Part shown: one piece after another, positions 9,599-22,784 of the stretch
How the letters are laid out: the number at the start of each line of letters is the position of its first letter
How positions within the stretch are numbered: the stretch's first letter is position 1
DNA from: Salinicola salarius
GTDB lineage: Bacteria > Pseudomonadota > Gammaproteobacteria > Pseudomonadales > Halomonadaceae
DNA length: 32,319 bases
Reading direction: 5' to 3'
Assembly: GCF_003206135.1 (NCBI RefSeq)
Contig: NZ_PZJT01000014.1
Coordinates: 64,385 to 96,703 of the forward strand
The notes under the pieces: generated by a model
Databases searched by the model: none
What the model saw: the letters and a program-made list of their open reading frames with translations, nothing else
Told to the model about the DNA's origin: nothing
Position numbers and translations under genes: made by a program

Positions 9599-10300
9599 TT
9601 ACCTGGAACCTTTCTTCTTCGGTGCGGGTGCCTGAGCCTGCTGCTTCTGCTTGGCACGCACCTCTTCGATGCCCCCGAGGATTTCGCCCTTGAAGACCCA
9701 GACCTTGACGCCGATGACGCCGTAGGTGGTGTGGGCTTCATAGGTGGCGTAATCGATATCGGCACGCAGTGTATGAAGCGGCACGCGGCCTTCGCGATAC
9801 CACTCGGTACGTGCGATCTCGGCACCACCCAGACGACCGGAGAGCTGCACCTTGATGCCGCCGGCGCCCAGACGCATGGCGTTCTGGACGGCACGCTTCA
9901 TGGCGCGACGGAACATCACGCGACGCTCGAGCTGACCGGCGATGTTCTGCGCGACCAGAGCGGCATCGAGTTCCGGCTTGCGGACTTCTTCGATGTTGAC
10001 ATGCACCGGCACACCCATCATGCGGGTGACATCCTGACGCAGACGATCGACGTCCTCGCCCTTCTTGCCAATCACGATACCCGGACGGGCAGTGTGAATG
10101 GTGATACGGGCGTTGTTGGCCGGACGCTCGATGGTAATGCGGCTCACGGAAGCGTTCTTCAGACGCTCCTCGAGATAGCTACGCACTTCCAGATCGCTGT
10201 TCAGCTTGTCGGCATAGGCTCCACGCTCGGCATACCAGACCGAGGTGTGATCCTTGACGATGCCCAGTCGGATACCGACTGGATTGACTTTCTGACCCAT
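9599..10300 (-). CDS. rpsC: 30S ribosomal protein S3
   Basis: S3 forms part of the mRNA entry tunnel and has helicase-like activity with S4 and S5. The 233-residue product starts [20 protein letters not shown]. It contains an N-terminal KH domain ([20 protein letters not shown], about residues 62-81) and the C-terminal domain with [20 protein letters not shown]. The basic tail [15 protein letters not shown] is typical. It lies between rplV and rplP in the S10 operon. Confidence 0.98.
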   Translation of the reverse strand: MGQKVNPVGIRLGIVKDHTSVWYAERGAYADKLNSDLEVRSYLEERLKNASVSRITIERPANNARITIHTARPGIVIGKKGEDVDRLRQDVTRMMGVPVHVNIEEVRKPELDAALVAQNIAGQLERRVMFRRAMKRAVQNAMRLGAGGIKVQLSGRLGGAEIARTEWYREGRVPLHTLRADIDYATYEAHTTYGVIGVKVWVFKGEILGGIEEVRAKQKQQAQAPAPKKKGSR

Positions 10301-10311
10301 CTGGTCGACTC

Positions 10312-10644
10312 CTACTTCTCGGCTACCTTGACGGTGATGTGGCAGGTGCGCTTCAGAATGCGATCCGCACGGCCTTTGGCGCGCGGTTGAATGCGCTTGA
10401 GCGTCATGCCCTCATCGACACAGATGGTCGAGACACGCAGCTCGTCGATGTCCATGCCGTTGTTTTCTTCCGCATTGGCGATCGCGGACTGCAGCACCTT
10501 CTTGACCAGCTTGGCGGCCTTCTTCGGTGAGAAGGTCAGCACGTCGAGCGCTTCGGCGACCGGCTTACCGCGCACCTGGTCAGCCACCAAACGGGCCTTC
10601 TGGGCGGATAAGCTCGCGCCACGCAACTTAGCAGCGACTTCCAT
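10312..10644 (-). CDS. rplV: 50S ribosomal protein L22
   Basis: L22 lines the peptide exit tunnel; its long beta-hairpin forms part of the constriction and the macrolide site. The 110-residue product has [20 protein letters not shown], then [20 protein letters not shown], and the hairpin region [20 protein letters not shown]. No insertions or deletions are seen in the hairpin. It is between rpsS and rpsC. Confidence 0.98.
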   Translation of the reverse strand: MEVAAKLRGASLSAQKARLVADQVRGKPVAEALDVLTFSPKKAAKLVKKVLQSAIANAEENNGMDIDELRVSTICVDEGMTLKRIQPRAKGRADRILKRTCHITVKVAEK

Positions 10645-10661
10645 CTCTTATTCCTCTTGGC

Positions 10662-10937
10662 TTACCGTTTGGCTTTCTTGTCCGCTGCGTGACCGCGATA
10701 GGTGCGGGTGGCAGCGAACTCGCCCAACTTGTGGCCGACCATTTCCTCGGAGACATGCACCGGGACATGCTGGCGACCGTTATGTACCGCAATGGTGAGC
10801 CCGACCATGTTGGGCAGGATCATCGAACGACGCGACCAGGTCTTGATCGGTTTGCGATCGTTCTTTTCCGTTGCGACTTCGACCTTCTTCAACAGATGAA
10901 GGTCGATAAAAGGACCTTTCTTCAGTGAACGTGGCAC
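10662..10937 (-). CDS. rpsS: 30S ribosomal protein S19 (GTG start)
   Basis: S19 forms a complex with S13 in the 30S head. The 91-residue product [20 protein letters not shown] contains [20 protein letters not shown] and [20 protein letters not shown], all family-typical. The start codon is GTG, preceded by AGAGG with an 8-base spacer; no in-frame ATG gives the conserved N-terminus. It lies between rplB and rplV. Confidence 0.97.
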   Translation of the reverse strand: MPRSLKKGPFIDLHLLKKVEVATEKNDRKPIKTWSRRSMILPNMVGLTIAVHNGRQHVPVHVSEEMVGHKLGEFAATRTYRGHAADKKAKR

Positions 10938-10959
10938 AGCCGTTACCTCTTAATGTCTG

Positions 10960-11787
10960 TTACTTGGACTTGCGGCGACGAACGATGAGCTTGTCGGTAC
11001 GCTTGTTCTTGCGGGTCTTGTGGCCCTTGGTGGGAATCCCCCACGGGCTGACCGGATGACGACCGCCACTGGTGCGGCCTTCACCGCCACCGTGCGGGTG
11101 GTCCACCGGGTTCATTGCGACACCGCGAACAGTCGGGCGCACCCCTCTCCAACGTTTCGCACCGGCCTTGCCCAATTGACGCAGGCTGTGCTCGGAGTTG
11201 CCCACTTCGCCCAATGTAGCGCGGCACTCGGACAGTACGCGGCGCATCTCGCCAGAACGCAGACGCAGAGTCGCGTAGTTGCCTTCACGTGCAACCAGCT
11301 GAGCGCTGGCACCGGCACTACGGGCAATCTGCGCACCCTTGCCCGGCTTCAGCTCGATGCAATGCACCGTGGAACCGACCGGAATGTTGCGCAGCGGCAG
11401 CGCGTTTCCGCGCTTGATGGCGGCGTTGACACCGGACTCCACCACGTCGCCGACCTTGAGGGCCTTGGGCGCGATGATGTAACGACGCTCGCCGTCCATG
11501 TACTTCAGCAGCGCGATGTTGGCGCTACGGTTCGGATCGTATTCGATACGCTCGACGGTGGCCTTGACGCCATCCTTGATGCGCTTGAAATCGATCAAAC
11601 GATAATGCTGACGATGACCACCACCCACGTGACGCGTGGTGATACGGCCATTGTTGTTACGCCCGCCCGACTTCGACTGCTTCTCGACAAGCGCACCATA
11701 GGCGCGGCCCTTGTAGAGCTCGTCGTTGACGACCTTGACGAGGTGACGACGACCGGCGGACGTGGGTTTTGTCTTGACTACTGCCAT
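10960..11787 (-). CDS. rplB: 50S ribosomal protein L2
   Basis: L2 is one of the largest and most conserved 50S proteins, required for subunit association and peptidyl transferase activity. The 275-residue product has the RNA-binding OB and SH3-like domains. [20 protein letters not shown] lies near the N-terminus, and the HPHGGGEG motif near residue 230 sits beside the catalytic centre. The very basic tail is typical. Length fits the family (E. coli 273). It is between rplW and rpsS. Confidence 0.98.
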   Translation of the reverse strand: MAVVKTKPTSAGRRHLVKVVNDELYKGRAYGALVEKQSKSGGRNNNGRITTRHVGGGHRQHYRLIDFKRIKDGVKATVERIEYDPNRSANIALLKYMDGERRYIIAPKALKVGDVVESGVNAAIKRGNALPLRNIPVGSTVHCIELKPGKGAQIARSAGASAQLVAREGNYATLRLRSGEMRRVLSECRATLGEVGNSEHSLRQLGKAGAKRWRGVRPTVRGVAMNPVDHPHGGGEGRTSGGRHPVSPWGIPTKGHKTRKNKRTDKLIVRRRKSK

Positions 11788-11803
11788 GATCCGTACTCCT
11801 GCC

Positions 11804-12100
11804 TTACTCGGCGCCAGAGAAGTCTTCGAGCGTTTCGCCCGCAGCCAGGGTCACGTACGCCTTGCGGTAACCCTTGCGCAGACCAATACCGAAGCGAGTG
11901 CGTTTGGTCTTGCCCTTGACGTTGAGCACCTGAACGCCGGCAACCTTCTTGCCGAAAAGCGCTTCAACTGCCTTCTTGATCTCGGGCTTGGTCGCGTCCT
12001 GGGCCACTTTGAACACGTACTGATTGTTCTCAGCGGCGAGAGCGGCCTTCTCGGTCATGTGAGGTCCGAGCAGAACCTTGTATACGCGTTCCTGGTTCAT
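11804..12100 (-). CDS. rplW: 50S ribosomal protein L23
   Basis: L23 is the docking site for trigger factor and SRP at the tunnel exit. The 98-residue protein starts [20 protein letters not shown] and has [20 protein letters not shown] followed by the basic loop [20 protein letters not shown]. The ATG overlaps the rplD TGA by four bases (ATGA), indicating coupling. Confidence 0.98.
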   Translation of the reverse strand: MNQERVYKVLLGPHMTEKAALAAENNQYVFKVAQDATKPEIKKAVEALFGKKVAGVQVLNVKGKTKRTRFGIGLRKGYRKAYVTLAAGETLEDFSGAE

Positions 12101-12702
12101 CCCAGCTTCTCCTCGAATTTACGCAGAGCGGAGACGGTCATCAGCACCTTGTCGAAGGCGACCAGACTGACCGGATCAGCGGCCGCAGCGTCGACGACAT
12201 CGACGTTGGGGATGTTGCGCGCTGCCAGATAGAGCTTCTCGTCGATTTCTTCGGTGACGATCAGCACTTTCTCGAGCTCCAGCTCCTTGAGCTTGCCGAC
12301 CAGCTGCTTGGTCTTGGAGGTTTCGACGACGAACTCCTCGACCAGTACCAGACGTTCCTGGCGAACCAGCTCGGACAGGATCGAACGCATGGCCGCACGA
12401 TACATCTTGCGGTTGACCTTCTGCGTGTAGTCCTGCGGACGAGCGGCAAACGTTACGCCACCACTACGCCACAGCGGCGAACGAATGGTGCCGGCACGTG
12501 CACGACCAGTACCCTTCTGACGCCACGGCTTCTTGCCGCCACCACGGACATCGGAGCGGTTCTTCTGAGCGCGGGTACCCTGACGGCCCGCCGCCAGATA
12601 AGCGGTAACGACCTGGTGGACCAGCGCTTCGTTGAAGTCTTTGCCAAAGGTCTCTTCGGACACTTCGACGGTGCCTGCGGCACCTACGAGATTCAGATTC
12701 AT
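12097..12702 (-). CDS. rplD: 50S ribosomal protein L4
   Basis: L4 lines the exit tunnel through a long loop. In E. coli it represses its own S10 operon by both transcription attenuation and translation control. The 201-residue product has the loop [20 protein letters not shown] followed by [20 protein letters not shown], and a globular domain ending [15 protein letters not shown]. Length equals E. coli (201). Located between rplC and rplW. Confidence 0.98.
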   Translation of the reverse strand: MNLNLVGAAGTVEVSEETFGKDFNEALVHQVVTAYLAAGRQGTRAQKNRSDVRGGGKKPWRQKGTGRARAGTIRSPLWRSGGVTFAARPQDYTQKVNRKMYRAAMRSILSELVRQERLVLVEEFVVETSKTKQLVGKLKELELEKVLIVTEEIDEKLYLAARNIPNVDVVDAAAADPVSLVAFDKVLMTVSALRKFEEKLG

Positions 12703-12716
12703 CGGTCTCAGTCCCC

Positions 12717-13355
12717 TCAGCGAGCTTTCACGGCACTGCGCACAACGACATCACTGCCGGGTGCACCGGGCACGGCGCCCTTGATCAACAGCAGATTGCG
12801 CTCGGCATCGACACGTACCACTTCCAGCGTCTGGACAGTGACACGCTCGTTACCCAGCTGACCGGCCATTTTCTTGCCCTTGAAAACGCGACCCGGAGTC
12901 TGGCATTGACCGATGGAACCCGGCGCACGGTGAGACAGCGAGTTACCGTGGGTATTATCCTGGGTACGGAAATTCCAGCGCTTAACGGCGCCTTGGAAGC
13001 CTTTACCCTTGGAGGTACCGGTCACATCGACTTTCTGACCAGCTTCAAAGAGGGATACGGTGAAGGAACCGCCCACTTCCGGAGTCTCATCGTCTTCTGT
13101 CAGACGGAACTCCATCAGGGAACGGCCTGCCTCGACACCTGCCTTGGCGTATTGACCAGCAATCGCCTTGGAGAGGTGCTTGGCTTTGCGGGAGCCAGTT
13201 GTAACCTGCACCGCGCGGTAGCCGTCAGACTCAACGGTCTTGACGCCAGCGATACGGTTAGGCTCAACCTCGATAACGGTTACGGGCACGGATGCGCCAT
13301 CTTCGGTAAAGACACGGGTCATGCCCGCCTTCTTACCGACCAAACCGATAGTCAT
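12717..13355 (-). CDS. rplC: 50S ribosomal protein L3
   Basis: L3 nucleates 50S assembly, and its central loop reaches the peptidyl transferase centre. The 212-residue product starts [20 protein letters not shown]. It holds the loop segment [20 protein letters not shown], which contains the glutamine methylated by PrmB in E. coli. There a Cys replaces the usual Asn in IGQNQTPG. AAGGAG lies 9 bases before the ATG. The 138-base gap to rpsJ upstream is unusually long (see findings). Confidence 0.98.
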   Translation of the reverse strand: MTIGLVGKKAGMTRVFTEDGASVPVTVIEVEPNRIAGVKTVESDGYRAVQVTTGSRKAKHLSKAIAGQYAKAGVEAGRSLMEFRLTEDDETPEVGGSFTVSLFEAGQKVDVTGTSKGKGFQGAVKRWNFRTQDNTHGNSLSHRAPGSIGQCQTPGRVFKGKKMAGQLGNERVTVQTLEVVRVDAERNLLLIKGAVPGAPGSDVVVRSAVKAR

Positions 13356-13493
13356 GTTCAGTCTCCTTTAGTGTACGGGGCTATCACCCGCTATGGCTGC
13401 CCTTTCCAGAGCATTCCACTAGCACATTGTGTGGCGTCTCACGACGCGGCGGAAGCTGGTGAACTCAACGTCCGCTAGTGTCTAGTGTTAGTT
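13356..13493 (-). other. Long structured rpsJ-rplC spacer
   Basis: This 138-base gap has no gene. On the minus strand CACTAGC (13474-13480) can pair with GCTAGTG (13417-13423). Inside lies a small hairpin, GCGTC-GTGA-GACGC (13434-13447), with a GNRA loop. A tandem CTAGTGT repeat occupies 13475-13488. No T-run follows either stem and I found no convincing promoter. A regulatory leader for rplC-rplD is possible but unproven. Confidence 0.45.
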
Positions 13494-13805
13494 TCAGTCG
13501 AGTTTAATCTGCACGTCTACGCCAGCGGCAAGATCGAGCTTCATCAGCGCATCGACGGTCTTTTCCGTCGGCTCGACGATGTCGAGAACGCGCTTGTGCG
13601 TGCGAATCTCATACTGATCGCGCGCGTCCTTGTTGACGTGCGGTGAAATCAGGATGGTGTAACGCTCGCGGTTGGTCGGCAGCGGGATCGGACCACGCAC
13701 CTGAGCGCCAGTGCGCTTGGCTGTATCCACGATCTCCTGAGCCGACTGATCGATCAGCCGATGGTCAAACGCTTTCAGCCGAATGCGAATCTTCTGGTTC
13801 TGCAT
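13494..13805 (-). CDS. rpsJ: 30S ribosomal protein S10 (NusE)
   Basis: S10 is a 30S head protein that also acts as NusE, binding NusB in antitermination and NusG in transcription-translation coupling. The 103-residue product starts [20 protein letters not shown] and contains [20 protein letters not shown] and [20 protein letters not shown]. Length equals E. coli. It is the first gene of the S10 operon and has its own promoter 65 bases upstream. Confidence 0.98.
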   Translation of the reverse strand: MQNQKIRIRLKAFDHRLIDQSAQEIVDTAKRTGAQVRGPIPLPTNRERYTILISPHVNKDARDQYEIRTHKRVLDIVEPTEKTVDALMKLDLAAGVDVQIKLD

Positions 13806-13829
13806 TTACCTTATGCTCCACTGGATGCT

Positions 13830-13845
13830 GACGGCGCGAGCCGTC
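13830..13845 (-). other. Small hairpin in the rpsJ leader
   Basis: GACGGC and GCCGTC enclose a 4-base loop (TCGC on the transcript). It lies 25 bases before the rpsJ ATG in a leader of only about 57 bases. This is far shorter than the E. coli S10 leader in which L4 causes attenuation, so any L4 control here must use a different structure. Confidence 0.5.
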
Positions 13846-13869
13846 GACCCACGCGTTCAAAGGACGCGC

Positions 13870-13898
13870 ATTATAGGAGAGCCCCGATTGAGAGTCAA
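13870..13898 (-). promoter_or_regulatory. S10 operon promoter
   Basis: On the minus strand TTGACT (13893-13898) is followed after exactly 17 bases by a perfect TATAAT (13870-13875) and the GC-rich discriminator GCGCGTCC. It sits between the tuf terminator and rpsJ. This near-consensus sigma70 promoter is the strongest in the window. The GC-rich start region is typical of stringently controlled ribosomal operons. Confidence 0.88.
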
Positions 13899-13933
13899 AC
13901 ACACCGTCTATCGGGACTATCAAATCCACACAG

Positions 13934-13961
13934 AAAAAGGGGCGCGCAAGCGCCCCTTCTT
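13934..13961 (-). terminator. Rho-independent terminator after tuf
   Basis: On the minus strand GGGGCGC-TTGC-GCGCCCC is a perfect 7-pair stem, extended by A-T pairs and followed by TTTTT. It starts about 20 bases after the tuf stop and closes the str operon before the S10 promoter. Confidence 0.92.
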
Positions 13962-13980
13962 TGGCAATCATCGAAAAAGC

Positions 13981-15174
<1,194 letters not shown>

Positions 15175-15203
15175 TGCTATAACCTCTTTACGTTAGCTAA
15201 CGG

Positions 15204-17324
15204 TTAACCGTTCTGATTGATGACGGCATCAACGACGCTGGATGGCGCCTCTTCGTAATTCGCAAACTCCATGGTGTAGCTTGCGCGTCCCTGGGTCTGA
15301 GAACGCAGATCGGTTGCATAACCGAACATCTCAGCCAACGGAACCGTGGCGCGAATGACCTTGCCAGAAGACGAGTCATCCATGCCCTGCACAAGGCCAC
15401 GACGGCGGTTGAGGTCGCCCATGACATCACCCATGAAATCTTCGGGCGTCACGACTTCGACCTTCATCACCGGCTCGAGCAACACGGCCTTAGCCTTACG
15501 AGCACCTTCTTTGATCGCCATGGAAGAGGCAACCTTGAACGCAGTCTCGTTGGAGTCCACGTCGTGGTAGGAACCGTCGAACAGCGTGACCTTGACGTCG
15601 ATCATCGGGTAACCCGCGATGACGCCGTTCTTGAGCTGTTCGTAAGCCCCTTTTTCGACGGCCGGCACGTACTCTTTCGGTACGACACCACCGACGATCT
15701 CGGACGCGAACTTGAAGGTCATCTCCTCGTCCTCGCCCTTGTCTTCGGCCGTCAGCGGCTCGATGCGCAACCAGACATGACCGTACTGGCCGCGACCACC
15801 AGACTGACGAACGAACTTGCCTTCCTGTTCCACCGACTGACGGATGGTCTCGCGGTAGGCAACCTGCGGCTTGCCGATGTTGGCCTCGACCTTGAACTCG
15901 CGACGCATGCGATCGACGATGATGTCGAGGTGCAACTCGCCCATGCCCGAGATGATGGTCTGGCCAGTCTCTTCGTCGGTCTGCACGCGGAAAGACGGAT
16001 CTTCCTGCGCCAGCTTGCCGAGGGCGACGCCCATCTTCTCCTGGTCGGGCTTGGACTTCGGCTCGACGGCGACGGAGATGACCGGCTCCGGAAACTCCAT
16101 ACGCTCCAGGATGATCTTGTCGTTCAGATCACACAGCGTGTCGCCTGTCGTGACGTCCTTGAGACCGATGCACGCTGCGATATCGCCAGCGTAGACCTCT
16201 TTGATCTCTTCGCGCGAGTTGGCGTGCATCTGAACGATACGACCGACGCGCTCTTTCTTCGACTTCACGGAGTTGAAGACGCTGTCGCCAGACTTCAGAA
16301 CGCCCGAGTAGACGCGCATGAAGGTCAGCGTACCGACGAACGGGTCGGTCGCGATCTTGAACGCCAGCGCCGCAAACGGTGCATTGTCGTCGGCTTCACG
16401 CGTCGCGATGGTGCCGTCCTTGTCGTCGAGCTCACCTTCGATCGCCTTGACTTCGGTCGGCGACGGCAGGTACTCGATGACGCCATCCAGAACGGCCTGA
16501 ACGCCCTTGTTCTTGAACGCGGAGCCACAGGTGACGAGAACGATCTCGTTGGCCAGAGTGCGCGCACGCAGGCCAGCCTTGATCTCCTCGACGGACAGGT
16601 CGCCTTCTTCGAGGTACTTGTCCATGAGTTCTTCGTTGGCTTCGGCGGCAGCCTCGACCATCTGCTCACGATACTTTTCGGCGGTTTCCTGCAGATCGGC
16701 CGGGATATCGACCAGGTCGTAGTTCATGCCGAAGTTGTCTTCGTCCCACAGAATGGCCTTCATCTGAATGAGATCGACCACGCCCTTGAAGTCGTCTTCC
16801 GCACCCCAGTTGATCTGGATCGGAACGACGTTGGCGCCCAGGCGATTCTTCAGCTGGTCCAGCACCATGTAGTAATCAGCGCCGGCACGGTCCATCTTGT
16901 TGACGAACACCATGCGCGGAACTTCGTACTTGTTGGCCTGACGCCAGACGGTTTCGGTCTGCGGCTGAACGCCGGAAGAACCGCACAGTACGACAACGGC
17001 GCCATCCAGAACGCGCAAGGAACGCTCGACTTCGATAGTGAAATCGACGTGTCCCGGCGTATCGATGATGTTGATACGGTGTTCGTCGAACTGCTTGTTC
17101 ATGCCCTGCCAGAAGCAGGTGGTCGCAGCAGAGGTGATCGTGATGCCACGCTCCTGCTCCTGCTCCATCCAGTCCATGACGGCAGCGCCCTCATGAACCT
17201 CGCCCACCTTGTGGGAAAGGCCGGTGTAGAACAGGACACGCTCGGTAGTGGTCGTCTTACCAGCGTCGACGTGGGCAACGATACCGATATTGCGATAACG
17301 CTTGAGTGGTGTCTTTCGTGCCAC
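15204..17324 (-). CDS. fusA: Translation elongation factor G (GTG start)
   Basis: EF-G is the GTPase that drives tRNA-mRNA translocation and, with RRF, ribosome recycling. The 706-residue product has AHVDAGKT (17-24), switch [12 protein letters not shown] (about 58-68), DTPGH (88-92) and NKMD (142-145). These are followed by domains II-V, including the domain IV segment [20 protein letters not shown]. The start is GTG, giving the conserved [15 protein letters not shown]. Length fits the family (E. coli 704). It lies between rpsG and tuf in the str operon. Confidence 0.98.
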   Translation of the reverse strand: MARKTPLKRYRNIGIVAHVDAGKTTTTERVLFYTGLSHKVGEVHEGAAVMDWMEQEQERGITITSAATTCFWQGMNKQFDEHRINIIDTPGHVDFTIEVERSLRVLDGAVVVLCGSSGVQPQTETVWRQANKYEVPRMVFVNKMDRAGADYYMVLDQLKNRLGANVVPIQINWGAEDDFKGVVDLIQMKAILWDEDNFGMNYDLVDIPADLQETAEKYREQMVEAAAEANEELMDKYLEEGDLSVEEIKAGLRARTLANEIVLVTCGSAFKNKGVQAVLDGVIEYLPSPTEVKAIEGELDDKDGTIATREADDNAPFAALAFKIATDPFVGTLTFMRVYSGVLKSGDSVFNSVKSKKERVGRIVQMHANSREEIKEVYAGDIAACIGLKDVTTGDTLCDLNDKIILERMEFPEPVISVAVEPKSKPDQEKMGVALGKLAQEDPSFRVQTDEETGQTIISGMGELHLDIIVDRMRREFKVEANIGKPQVAYRETIRQSVEQEGKFVRQSGGRGQYGHVWLRIEPLTAEDKGEDEEMTFKFASEIVGGVVPKEYVPAVEKGAYEQLKNGVIAGYPMIDVKVTLFDGSYHDVDSNETAFKVASSMAIKEGARKAKAVLLEPVMKVEVVTPEDFMGDVMGDLNRRRGLVQGMDDSSSGKVIRATVPLAEMFGYATDLRSQTQGRASYTMEFANYEEAPSSVVDAVINQNG

Positions 17325-17342
17325 GATGGAAGTCCCCGTTGT

Positions 17343-17813
17343 TTAGAAGCGGTAGTGAGAGAAGGCCTTGTTGGCATCTGCCATGCGGTGCACGTCTTCA
17401 CGCTTCTTCACAGCAGCGCCCTTGCCTTCGGCGGCATCCAGCATTTCGCCGGCGAGACGTTGCACCATGGTCTTTTCCCCGCGACCGCGCGCAGCGTCGA
17501 CCAGCCAGCGCATGGCAAGCGCCTGGCGACGCGACGGGCGAACTTCGACCGGGACCTGATAAGTCGCGCCACCAACACGGCGGGACTTGACCTCGACCAT
17601 CGGCTGGATGGCTTCCAGCGCTTTATCAAAGACGTCCAGCGGCGCCTCGTTGTTACGCTCGGCAACCCTGTCCAACGCACCGTAGACGATGCGCTCAGCT
17701 ATGGACTTCTTGCCGCTGACCATCAGATGGTTCATGAACTTGGCCAGGCGCTCACTTCCGAACTTGGGATCGGGAAGGATCTCGCGCTTAGCGGCGACTC
17801 TTCTTCTTGGCAT
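17343..17813 (-). CDS. rpsG: 30S ribosomal protein S7
   Basis: S7 nucleates 30S head assembly and contacts E-site tRNA; in E. coli it represses the str operon at the rpsL-rpsG junction. The ATG giving [20 protein letters not shown] was chosen: it matches homologues and follows AGAGGG. An in-frame start 42 bases upstream adds 14 unconserved residues. The 156-residue product contains [18 protein letters not shown] and [20 protein letters not shown]. It lies 18 bases before fusA. Confidence 0.97.
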   Translation of the reverse strand: MPRRRVAAKREILPDPKFGSERLAKFMNHLMVSGKKSIAERIVYGALDRVAERNNEAPLDVFDKALEAIQPMVEVKSRRVGGATYQVPVEVRPSRRQALAMRWLVDAARGRGEKTMVQRLAGEMLDAAEGKGAAVKKREDVHRMADANKAFSHYRF

Positions 17814-17857
17814 GATAAGCCCTCTAGTTAAGGGTCGTTCAGGTAAACCCGGCATCG

Positions 17858-17879
17858 CTTTTCGCTAGTGAGCGAAAAG
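17858..17879 (-). promoter_or_regulatory. Hairpin in the rpsL-rpsG gap, candidate S7 operator
   Basis: On the minus strand CTTTTCGCT and AGCGAAAAG form a perfect 9-pair stem with a CACT loop. Flanking CGGC and GCCG can extend it across an internal loop. It lies 44 bases before the rpsG start, in a 118-base gap. In E. coli the rpsL-rpsG intercistronic RNA is where S7 binds to repress the str operon. Equivalence here is inferred from position; the stem itself is directly visible. Confidence 0.6.
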
Positions 17880-17931
17880 AGCCGACCTTACTCTTATCGG
17901 ACCGTTAATGGATGATGAAAAGCGACCGAGA

Positions 17932-18306
17932 TCAGGACTTGGGACGCTTGGTACCGTACTTGGAACGGCCCTGCTTACGATTCTGGACACCGGAGGTATC
18001 AAGGGCGCCACGAACGGTGTGATAACGCACACCCGGCAAATCCTTGACTCGGCCGCCACGGATCAGGACCACGGAGTGCTCCTGCAGGTTGTGACCTTCA
18101 CCGCCGATGTAGGAACTGACTTCATAGCCGTTGGTCAGGCGCACGCGGCACACCTTACGCAGAGCCGAGTTCGGCTTCTTGGGCGTAGTCGTGTAGACGC
18201 GGGTGCAGACCCCACGGCGTTGCGGACAAGCCTGCAGCGCCGGCACGTCGCTGGTAGCGACAGGGCGCTTGCGCGGCTTGCGCACGAGCTGGTTAATCGT
18301 TGCCAT
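17932..18306 (-). CDS. rpsL: 30S ribosomal protein S12
   Basis: S12 lies at the decoding centre and controls accuracy. The 124-residue product has [20 protein letters not shown], with Lys43 and Lys44 intact, and [20 protein letters not shown], with Lys88 and Asp89 intact. The residues commonly changed in streptomycin resistance are therefore wild type, and Asp89 is the site thiomethylated by RimO in E. coli. It is the first gene of str, behind its own promoter. Confidence 0.98.
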   Translation of the reverse strand: MATINQLVRKPRKRPVATSDVPALQACPQRRGVCTRVYTTTPKKPNSALRKVCRVRLTNGYEVSSYIGGEGHNLQEHSVVLIRGGRVKDLPGVRYHTVRGALDTSGVQNRKQGRSKYGTKRPKS

Positions 18307-18396
18307 AGTGTTTAGCTGACTCCAATGGGTTGCCTTGCCTTATGCCGGGAGCATTGTGCATGGATTGGTTGCACCACCCCAACATAAAGGCTGCGC

Positions 18397-18426
18397 ATTC
18401 TAATCAGTTGTCGTGAGACCCGTCAA
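18397..18426 (-). promoter_or_regulatory. str operon promoter
   Basis: On the minus strand TTGACG (18421-18426) is followed after 18 bases by TAGAAT (18397-18402) and the GC-rich GCGCAGCC. The discriminator and following TTT resemble those of the rpsJ promoter. It lies in the rpoC-rpsL gap and leaves a leader of about 85 bases before rpsL. Confidence 0.82.
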
Positions 18427-18428
18427 GA

Positions 18429-18452
18429 CCACCCGCCCCGAGAGGCAGGTGG
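18429..18452 (-). terminator. Hairpin after rpoC, possible weak terminator
   Basis: On the minus strand CCACCTGCC pairs with GGCGGGTGG (one U-G wobble) around a 6-base loop. It starts about 15 bases after the rpoC stop. Only TCTT follows, not a clean T-run, and the -35 of the str promoter begins directly after. Termination may be partial, allowing some read-through into str. Confidence 0.5.
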
Positions 18453-18467
18453 CCAGGGAATCGCGAC

Positions 18468-22694
<4,227 letters not shown>

Positions 22695-22784
22695 GGGATC
22701 GCTCCGTTGCGGAGTTGTCATGAGCGGGGCCGCGAATCACTCGCTCGCCCCGCAAACCGTCGCTATCGATCGACTGTGCCGGTC

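Noticed and set aside
15564..17831. A 755-codon plus-strand frame antisense to fusA and rpsG
   Set aside because: It is a codon-bias shadow spanning two real genes and their spacer, with no recognisable domain.
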